This document shows positions 1 to 4,998 of a stretch of 10,479 nucleotides of DNA, one piece after another. The notes beneath the pieces are model-generated. The model ran no database searches. It had not been told where the DNA came from and saw nothing but the letters and a program-made list of their open reading frames with translations. The DNA is from Alphaproteobacteria bacterium (lineage in GTDB: Bacteria > Pseudomonadota > Alphaproteobacteria > Reyranellales > Reyranellaceae), in assembly GCA_005884705.1 (NCBI GenBank), contig VBAF01000048.1:346-10824 (forward strand). Reading direction: 5' to 3'. The first letter of the stretch is position 1; each line of letters begins with the position of its first letter. Made by a program: the position numbers and the translations under genes.

Positions 1-659
1 CGACAATTCCAGTTGTGTTCTTCGTGGGCGTCGATCCTGTCCGGCTCGGACTTGTTAGCAGCTATAGTCGACCTGGTGGCAACATGACGGGCGTCGTCAC
101 CATTACCAACGAATTGACTCCAAAACGATTCGAACTGCTACACTCATTGTTGCCGACGTCTCTTTCCATTGCCTTCCTGGTCAATCCTTTAAATTCCAAT
201 GATTATGACGGTGTTGTAGTAAGCGCCCGGCAAGCCGCTCGAACACTTGGCAGGGAATTGGTTGTTGTCGGCGCGAGCGAGAAGAGTGAGATTGAGCCCG
301 CCTTCGAAACAATGAAGCGCCAGAATGTTGGCGGCCTTGTCGTATTGCAAGAGGCGGCTTTAACACAAGAGAGTAGGCTGATCACTACGCTCGCGGCGCG
401 CTATGCGATGCCGGCTGTCTACGGCCCACGGATTTTCGCAGAGGTCGGCGGCCTGATGAGTTATGGACCGGATAGAGACGAGTTGTATGGCTTGACAGGC
501 GGCTACGCTGGCAAAATTCTTCGGGGCGCTAGTCCAGCCGACCTGCCGGTATTACAGCCAACTAAATTCGAGCTCGTCATCAATCTTCAGACGGCGAGAG
601 TGCTTGGCCTGACAATCCCGGCATTGCTTCTGGCCACCGCCGACAAGGTGATCGAATAG
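1..659 (+). CDS. ABC transporter substrate-binding protein (PF04392-like), 5' end cut by the window edge
   Basis: The reading frame is open from base 3 and ends at TAG 657-659, giving about 218 visible residues. It begins TIPVVFFVGVDPV, which matches the interior of the PF04392 family, where an IP-V/I-VF-DPV stretch follows roughly 100 N-terminal residues. The first third and any signal peptide therefore lie outside the window, and the internal GTG at 15 is not a real start. Further family-like stretches are SRPGGNMTGV, KRFELLHSLLP, a repeated two-lobed alpha/beta pattern, and the C-terminal ending TARVLGLTIPALLLATADKVIE-like tail. Members are periplasmic binding proteins of ABC importers with mostly unknown ligands, and are numerous in rhizobia and relatives. 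No permease or ATPase gene follows. Base composition is unusual: sampled stretches give about 50% G+C against about 75% in later genes, with AT-rich codons such as TTA, AAT and ATT. This suggests different ancestry. Family assignment is firm; ligand unknown. Confidence 0.85.
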   Translation, partial: TIPVVFFVGVDPVRLGLVSSYSRPGGNMTGVVTITNELTPKRFELLHSLLPTSLSIAFLVNPLNSNDYDGVVVSARQAARTLGRELVVVGASEKSEIEPAFETMKRQNVGGLVVLQEAALTQESRLITTLAARYAMPAVYGPRIFAEVGGLMSYGPDRDELYGLTGGYAGKILRGASPADLPVLQPTKFELVINLQTARVLGLTIPALLLATADKVIE

Positions 660-921
660 TACGCTTGGCTGCCAATGCAATGAGACCGTTGTTGGCCGAT
701 CTCCGACGAACTGCTCTGCGTGGCCAATGTCTGGAATTGGCCCGAAAGCAGAAGCAGGCGGCCCCATTTGGCCCTAGATTCCGTCGTCTCGACCGAAGCC
801 GAGCGCAGCTCGGCGTAGTGGAGGGACCTTGCGTCCACTACTTGCCCACGTTTGTCGAGACAAGGTCCCTCCGCTACGCGCCTTCGGCGCTTTGGTCGGG
901 ACGACGTAATATTCCCGCCTC
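660..921. other. Intergenic region between convergent genes
   Basis: These 262 bases separate the end of the substrate-binding protein gene from the end of the GST-like gene, so both neighbours converge here. I see no convincing gene: the short open frames have no ribosome site and no recognisable protein pattern. The first 120 bases hold nothing I can identify. The second half is occupied by the large palindromic element annotated separately at 782-906. The step from lower to higher G+C falls within this region. Confidence 0.6.
782..906. repeat. Large imperfect palindromic element (REP/MITE-like)
   Basis: The left arm, 782-830, and right arm, 862-906, are imperfect inverted repeats: both begin (read inward) CGTCGTC-CGACC-AAGC and end GTAG-GGAGGGACCTT. 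They enclose a loop of about 31 bases. Smaller hairpins lie inside: GCCGAG/CTCGGC at 798-803 and 809-814, GTAGTGGA/TCCACTAC at 815-822 and 834-841, TTGTC/GACAA at 852-856 and 859-863, and GCGCC/GGCGC at 878-882 and 886-890. No open frame, transposase or clear target-site duplication is present. The position between two convergent stop codons fits a repetitive extragenic palindrome that may also act as a two-way terminator. There is no T-tract on either side, so intrinsic termination is uncertain. Whether it is repeated elsewhere in the genome cannot be seen here. Confidence 0.65.
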
Positions 922-1560
922 TCAGCCGAACTCGGCGTCCTTCTTGGGGATCAGGTCGTAGGGCAGGGCGAAGCCTGGCATCGCCATGAGGCGCTCGCGC
1001 CACGCCGCCGCGTGCGGCCGCTTGTCGAGGCTCATGCCGCCCTCGGCCATGAACACCAGGCGTCCGAAGCAGCCGAGGTCGGCGATGGTGCACTGCTCGC
1101 CGACCAGCCAACGCCGGCCGTCCAGCGCCCGGTCGATGAAGTCGAGCGCGGCCTCGGCGCCCGGCCGGAAATAGTCGACGATCTGCTGCGGCACGTCGGG
1201 CCGGAAGCGGGCGAAGTGGCGGACCCGTGCCACGTTGGTGATGGCGTCGTTCTCCCAGGCGAGCCATTCGCGGGCATGGAGGCGATCCTGCTCGCTGGTC
1301 GCCTCGAACTTGCCCGTGGTGCGGGCGAGGTAGTCGAGGATCACGTTCGACATCACCAGGGTGAGGCCGCGGTGCTGCAGCACCGGCACCTGGCCGTAGC
1401 GGTTGAGCGCCAGGTGCGCGGGCTCCTTCTGCACGCCCTTCTTGAGGTTGACCGTGCGGAAGGAGAAGGGCAGGCCGGAGAGCGCCAGGAACAGCATCGG
1501 CTTGTAGCTCGAGCTGGAGGTGAAGCTGCCGTGCAGCACAAGCCTGTCGGGGTCGGTCAT
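922..1560 (-). CDS. Glutathione S-transferase-like protein
   Basis: A 212-aa protein, normal length for a soluble cytosolic GST. The N-terminal thioredoxin-like half starts with a beta strand and an SFTSSSSYK stretch (12-20), where the family usually places the residue that activates glutathione. It contains the cis-proline motif QVPVL (Pro59) and a strand-turn-helix near 67-75. That last motif normally reads E-S, but here is Met70-Ser71, so the glutathione gamma-glutamyl contact is partly changed. The all-helical C-terminal half carries the GST N-capping box T158-I-A-D161 in WLVGEQCTIADLG. The ATG at 1560 is chosen because the GST fold begins immediately after it and a GAGG lies 12 bases upstream. 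A longer in-frame extension to 1719 would add 53 low-complexity residues and run through the start of the divergent gene. The substrate is unknown; a detoxification or isomerase role is inferred from the family. Confidence 0.85.
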   Translation of the reverse strand: MTDPDRLVLHGSFTSSSSYKPMLFLALSGLPFSFRTVNLKKGVQKEPAHLALNRYGQVPVLQHRGLTLVMSNVILDYLARTTGKFEATSEQDRLHAREWLAWENDAITNVARVRHFARFRPDVPQQIVDYFRPGAEAALDFIDRALDGRRWLVGEQCTIADLGCFGRLVFMAEGGMSLDKRPHAAAWRERLMAMPGFALPYDLIPKKDAEFG

Positions 1561-1621
1561 GTGGCGATCTTGCCTCGCGGGCGGTTCCCTGCCTAGCTGG
1601 CGGCATTGCCTGGAGGAACCC
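1561..1621. promoter_or_regulatory. Short divergent intergenic region between GST-like and NTF2-like genes
   Basis: Only 61 bases separate the two divergent start codons, so promoters for both directions must lie here or extend into the coding sequences. A clear ribosome site, GGAGG, sits at 1612-1616, five bases before the + strand ATG. On the - strand a weaker GAGG precedes the GST start. I could not identify -35/-10 boxes with confidence. Confidence 0.35.
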
Positions 1622-2062
1622 ATGACCCTTCGTGCCCTGTCGTTCGCCGCTGTCCTTGTCGCGCTGGCGGGCAGTGCGCACGCGCAGGCCGCCGCGGAGT
1701 TCCAGAAGATCCTCGACACCTATTCTAAAGCGCTCGATGCCAACGACGTCGAGACCCTGGTCGGGCTCTACAGTCCCAACGGCGTCTTCATGCGCGAGGA
1801 CATGCCGGCGGTGGTCGGCCACGATGCGCTGCGCGCCTCGTACAAGACGGTGTTCGCCACGCTGAAGGTGAACCTCGGCTTCAAGGTGCAGGAGGCGGAG
1901 CAATCGGGCGACCTCGGCTGGGCGCGCTCGGTCTCGACCGGCAAGGTGAAGGTGCTGAAGACCGGCGCGGAAGCGCCTGAGGCCTACAACCAGCTCGTCG
2001 TCTTCCGCAAGGAAGGCGGGGCGTGGAAGATCCGCAGCTACCTCTACGCCTCGAGCAAGTGA
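1622..2062 (+). CDS. Exported SnoaL/NTF2-like protein
   Basis: The 146-aa product has a typical Sec signal peptide: an MTLR start, a hydrophobic core at 5-17, and an AHA-Q cleavage site (19-22). The mature part, about 125 residues, fits one NTF2-like/SnoaL cone fold. An initial helix EFQKILDTYSKALDANDVETLV is followed by GLYSPNGVFMRED (48-60), the characteristic stretch where the helix gives way to the curved sheet. A GHDALRASYKTVF helix comes next, then beta strands ending QLVVFRKEGGAWKIRSYL. This resembles the DUF4440/SgcJ-EcaC group, whose members are often annotated as ketosteroid isomerase-like with no proven reaction. GGAGG at 1612-1616 supports this ATG; an upstream frame continuation to 1520 overlaps the GST gene. 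The next gene starts 13 bases downstream, indicating co-transcription. A catalytic role is possible but no active-site signature is decisive. Confidence 0.82.
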   Translation: MTLRALSFAAVLVALAGSAHAQAAAEFQKILDTYSKALDANDVETLVGLYSPNGVFMREDMPAVVGHDALRASYKTVFATLKVNLGFKVQEAEQSGDLGWARSVSTGKVKVLKTGAEAPEAYNQLVVFRKEGGAWKIRSYLYASSK

Positions 2063-2075
2063 TCGGAGGCAAGTG

Positions 2076-2915
2076 ATGTCCGACGAACGCTACACCGTCC
2101 TGCTGGGCGACCGCCGCTATGCCCTCCATCGCAAGTGGGCCAAGCCCGCCAAGCCGTTCGGCTTCCTGTCCGACCTGATGGTCGATCGCGCGGGCTGCGT
2201 TCATGTGGCCCAGCGCGGCACCGACCGGCCGGTGGTGGTGTTCGGCCGCGACGGGCGTGAGATCGGCTGCTGGGGCGAGGGCAGCCTGGCCGAGCCGCAT
2301 TACATCAATGCCACGCCTGATGGCGGCATGCTGGTGGCCGACCGCGACGCCCATCAGGTGCTGCGCTTCGACCCCAACGGCAAGCCGGTGCAGGCGCTGG
2401 GCCGGCGCCACTGGCCCGCGCTCGATGCGCCGTTCAACCATCCGACCGCGGCGGCGCAGGCGTCGGACGGCGAGATATTTGTTTCCGACGGCTATGGAAA
2501 TTCCAACGTCCACCGCTTCGCGGCCGACGGCCGCCTGGTTCGGACCTGGGGCCAGCCGGGCGGCGGACCCGGCGCCTTCACCACGCCGCACGCTATTGCC
2601 GTCGACAAGCGCGGCCGCGTGCTGGTGGCGGATCGCGAGAACAACCGCGTCCAGGTGTTCGACCGCGAGGGCAGATTCCTCGCCGAATGGCTTGATTTCT
2701 ACCATCCGATGCAGATCTGGATCGACGATCGCGACCTGGTGTTCGTGACCGACCAGATCCCGCGCATCAGCCTGCTGACGCTCGACGGCACGCTGGTCGG
2801 GCGCTGCCGCGGCGCAATCAACGGCGCGCACGGCCTGTCGGGCGATGCCGAGGGCAATCTCTATCTCAGCGAGCTGCCGCCGCAGGAAGTGACCAAGCTG
2901 GAAAGACTCGACTGA
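2076..2915 (+). CDS. NHL-repeat beta-propeller protein, PAL-like
   Basis: The 279-aa product is built of repeated blades with the NHL pattern (hydrophobic strand, G-x-hydrophobic-x-V-A-D, then R/V-F-D-x-x-G). Examples are DGGMLVADRDAHQVLRFDPNG (82-102), EIFVSDGYGNSNVHRFAADG (133-152) and RVLVADRENNRVQVFDREG (181-199). The SDGYGNSNVHRF and VADRENNRVQVF stretches are those typical of bacterial proteins related to peptidyl-alpha-hydroxyglycine alpha-amidating lyase. The length fits a six-bladed propeller. No signal peptide is visible, so it is probably cytoplasmic, unlike its exported NTF2-like neighbour 13 bases upstream. The start is ATG 2076, six bases after GGAGG (2065-2069); an adjacent in-frame GTG at 2073 is too close to that site. 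Bacterial members have no settled reaction; a lyase or lactonase-type activity is possible but unproven. Confidence 0.85.
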   Translation: MSDERYTVLLGDRRYALHRKWAKPAKPFGFLSDLMVDRAGCVHVAQRGTDRPVVVFGRDGREIGCWGEGSLAEPHYINATPDGGMLVADRDAHQVLRFDPNGKPVQALGRRHWPALDAPFNHPTAAAQASDGEIFVSDGYGNSNVHRFAADGRLVRTWGQPGGGPGAFTTPHAIAVDKRGRVLVADRENNRVQVFDREGRFLAEWLDFYHPMQIWIDDRDLVFVTDQIPRISLLTLDGTLVGRCRGAINGAHGLSGDAEGNLYLSELPPQEVTKLERLD

Positions 2916-2920
2916 CCTCT

Positions 2921-2966
2921 GTCGTCCTGAGTCGCGCGGGGTAATCCCCGCGCGACTCAGGACGAC
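2921..2966. terminator. Perfect 21-bp stem hairpin between convergent genes
   Basis: Bases 2921-2941 and 2946-2966 are exact reverse complements around a TAAT loop. The structure starts 5 bases after the stop of the NHL gene and ends 3 bases before the stop of the opposing dioxygenase gene, so it can act as a terminator for both. A T-run is lacking on either side (only AAAT follows on the + strand), so efficiency as an intrinsic terminator is uncertain and it may instead be a REP-like palindrome. Its outer GTCGTC/GACGAC ends match those of the element at 782-906. Confidence 0.75.
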
Positions 2967-2969
2967 AAA

Positions 2970-3818
2970 TCACATCGGCACGCCAGCGCCGCCGACCTGG
3001 ATGCGGCGCATCAGGCGGCGGAACGGGCCGGTGTCGCCGAGCGCGATGTGCTTGGCGCTGCGATTGTCCCAGAAGGCGATCGAGCCGTTCTGCCAGCGGA
3101 AGCGGAAGGTGAATTCCGGCCGGTTGCCGTGCTCGAGCAGGAAGTCGAGCAGCGCCTTGCCCTCGGCTGAGGTCATGCCCTCGATGCCAACGGTGTAGGA
3201 GGCGTTGACGAACAGGCATTTGCGGCCGGTCTCGGGAAGGGTGCGCACGATCGGATGGAGGTTGCGCGTCTCGCGCCAGGCGTCGTCGTCGCGATACTTG
3301 GTCGAGCGCAGCTTGTTCTTGCCGAGATGCGGCCCCGCCGTACCGATGTCGCTGTTCACCGCGCGCAGGCCGTCCAGCAGCTTCTTCATGGTCGGCGAGA
3401 GCGCCTCGTAGGCCAGGTACTGGTTGGCGAACATCGTGTCGCCGCCGTAGGGCGGCACGTCGATGCCGTAGAGGATGGCGCCCATCGGCGGCTCGGCGAC
3501 CATGGTCGTGTCGGTGTGCCAGAGCTCGCCGACGTAAGACGTGTCGTCCGGCTCGCGGCGGACCATCAGCACTTCCGGATCCTCGCTGACGCCGTTGTAG
3601 TTGGGATGGATGAAGATCGGCCCGAAGCGGCGGGCGAAGGCCTTGTGCTGCGCCACGTCGATCTCCTGGTCGCGGAAGAACACGACGCAGTGCTCGTTCA
3701 GCGCGTCGCGGATCTCGCCCACCGTGCCGTCGTCGAGTTCGCGGCCGACGTCGACGCCGAAGATCTCCGCGCCACCGGCGCCGGAGATCGGTCGCACCTC
3801 GATCCGACTGTTCCTCAT
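2970..3818 (-). CDS. TauD/TfdA-family Fe(II)/2-oxoglutarate-dependent dioxygenase
   Basis: The 282-aa product has the usual length for the family. The iron-binding facial triad is intact: His101 and Asp103 in ELWHTDTT, and His257 in FWDNRSAKHIALGD. Arg268, 11 residues after the distal His, occupies the place of the arginine that binds the 2-oxoglutarate carboxylate in TauD. Arg272, at +15, matches the position that contacts the sulfonate in TauD, so an anionic substrate is plausible. These enzymes hydroxylate or cleave their substrate with O2 and 2-oxoglutarate, releasing succinate and CO2, in the cytoplasm. The ATG at 3818 is chosen because GGAGGGAG lies just upstream; a further in-frame ATG at 3836 would place that ribosome site inside the gene. 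No transporter or sulfonate genes adjoin, so taurine itself is not supported. Substrate unknown. Confidence 0.9.
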   Translation of the reverse strand: MRNSRIEVRPISGAGGAEIFGVDVGRELDDGTVGEIRDALNEHCVVFFRDQEIDVAQHKAFARRFGPIFIHPNYNGVSEDPEVLMVRREPDDTSYVGELWHTDTTMVAEPPMGAILYGIDVPPYGGDTMFANQYLAYEALSPTMKKLLDGLRAVNSDIGTAGPHLGKNKLRSTKYRDDDAWRETRNLHPIVRTLPETGRKCLFVNASYTVGIEGMTSAEGKALLDFLLEHGNRPEFTFRFRWQNGSIAFWDNRSAKHIALGDTGPFRRLMRRIQVGGAGVPM

Positions 3819-4110
3819 GGCCCACTCCCTCCGCATTGGTATTACTGGCGTCTATACACCCGCCGCGCGGGGCGGCCCAGAGCTCGGCGCGGCCTTTTCA
3901 TTATGGGCATTGGCCCGCCCTCGGAGGCCCCATTTTACTGGCAAAAAATCAAAGTCATTGCCCAAAATAGCTTTGGCGGCGCAATTGTGCTTTATACTGC
4001 CGATGGTCTTCTTCATCGCGCTCATACTGGCCTGGTCTCGCCCCCTGCATGACGTCGCCTTGAAAAACGGTGGGGTGGAGAAAAACGGTGAAAACGGTGA
4101 AAACCGCACG
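3819..4110. other. AT-richer intergenic region upstream of the dioxygenase gene
   Basis: These 292 bases must carry the dioxygenase promoter, since the preceding - strand gene (DUF5996) ends at 4111. The stretch at about 3930-4020 is visibly richer in A and T than the flanking genes. On the - strand I see TATAAA- and TAAAAT-like hexamers, but neither has a convincing -35 box at 16-18 bases. The only firm site is the ribosome site GGAGGGAG before ATG 3818. A frame for a 57-aa peptide (4025 to 3852, - strand) exists, with no recognisable family and a weak ribosome site. It is not annotated as a gene. A short tandem repeat at 4064-4105 is listed separately. Confidence 0.5.
4064..4105. repeat. 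Short tandem repeat of a 9-base unit
   Basis: Three exact copies of AAAACGGTG begin at 4064, 4082 and 4091, followed by a degenerate AAAACC at 4100. Two copies are directly adjacent and the first is offset by two unit lengths (18 bases). Read on the - strand this is CACCGTTTT repeated directly after the DUF5996 stop codon. It lacks dyad symmetry, so it is not an intrinsic terminator of the usual kind. A slippage-generated repeat or a protein-binding array are both possible. Confidence 0.6.
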
Positions 4111-4998
4111 CTAGCGCTCGAGCTCCGCGCGATTCCAGTTCGCCCGCGTCGCCGCGGCCGCGTAGGTGCTCTCGCAGAAGTCGAGCAGCGTCCCGCGCGG
4201 CGAGGCGGCGCTTCGCACATCGTCGTACTTCAGCCTGAACTGGCCGGCCGCGCGGTCGTAGAACGCGGCGTCGGGCCGGACCGTCGCCGCGCCGAACTCG
4301 GCCGGCTCGGGGGCGGCATAGGCATAGAAGGCCGGATAGGGCGTGGTCGCATCGCCCGGCCACCAGCCGACGCTGCTGACCTCGTGCGAGTAGCCTTCGC
4401 GGGTGACCGGGTCGGCCTGCGGCATCGGCGGCGCGCGCCGGCCGGAGAAGCGGGTGACGCAGAGATCGAAGCTGCCCCAGAAGAAATGCACCGGGCTCGC
4501 CTTGCCGATGAAGCCGCCGCGGAACTCCTTCAGCACCGCATCGACCGAGCGCAGCACACGCCAGAAGCGCTCGACCGGGTCGCGTTCGTAGGCGGCGTGC
4601 GTGGTGTCGTTGTCGAACGGGATCGGATCGTCGAATTCCTGCGGCATCGTCCAGATCCGGACCGCGAGGCCGAGCGATGCCAGGGCCGCCATGAACTCGG
4701 CGTAGAAGACCGCCACCGACTTGGGCTCGAGCTTCACGGTCCTCGTGTCGCCCTCGCAGGTGCGGATCGCCAGTACGTGGGAAAGAAAGTCGAACTCGAT
4801 CTCGAAGCTGCGATTCTGGTAGGGGATCGTCGTCGTGGTGAGGCCGCGTGCGCTGACATAGAGCGGCACCTGCCACCAGTGATTGACCGGCGGCGCCAGC
4901 GCCAGCCGCACCTTGCCGACGATCTGCGTCCACATATGCAGCGTGTCGCAGGTCGGCCGCCACGCCTCGAAGGGCAGCGTGGGCCAGCCCTCGGTCAT
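4111..4998 (-). CDS. DUF5996 family protein
   Basis: The 295-aa product has no signal peptide or membrane segment and is probably cytoplasmic. Features matching the DUF5996 family as I know it are an N-terminal WRPTCDTLHMWTQIVGKVRL stretch and NHWWQVPLYVSARGLTT (39-55). An FEIEFDFLSH strand, a central DDPIPFDNDTTHAAYE segment, SPVHFFWGSFDLCVTRFSGR and an EVSSVGWWPGD stretch follow. The conserved aromatic, His and Asp residues hint at a binding or enzymatic pocket, but the function of the family is not established. The start ATG (4996-4998) shares bases with the TGA stop (4995-4997) of the upstream antiporter gene, forming ATGA, so translation is probably coupled and the two proteins made together. 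TAG at 4111-4113 ends it. A much longer open frame continues upstream in this phase to 7137, but it runs antiphase inside the antiporter gene and is not real. Confidence 0.85.
   Translation of the reverse strand: MTEGWPTLPFEAWRPTCDTLHMWTQIVGKVRLALAPPVNHWWQVPLYVSARGLTTTTIPYQNRSFEIEFDFLSHVLAIRTCEGDTRTVKLEPKSVAVFYAEFMAALASLGLAVRIWTMPQEFDDPIPFDNDTTHAAYERDPVERFWRVLRSVDAVLKEFRGGFIGKASPVHFFWGSFDLCVTRFSGRRAPPMPQADPVTREGYSHEVSSVGWWPGDATTPYPAFYAYAAPEPAEFGAATVRPDAAFYDRAAGQFRLKYDDVRSAASPRGTLLDFCESTYAAAATRANWNRAELER

Noticed and set aside
587..1903. A 438-codon - strand frame across the palindrome and the GST-like gene
   Set aside because: It is out of phase with the GST-like gene, and its product shows no family pattern, only Arg/Pro/Ala-rich shadow sequence.
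2970..3818. Assignment of the dioxygenase as taurine dioxygenase tauD
   Set aside because: Iron and 2-oxoglutarate residues fit the family, but no sulfonate transporter or regulator genes adjoin, and the family covers many substrates.
3852..4025. Possible 57-aa - strand peptide in the intergenic region before the dioxygenase gene
   Set aside because: It has an AT-richer composition and an ATG, but a weak ribosome site, no family resemblance and no conserved neighbours visible; evidence is too thin to call a gene.
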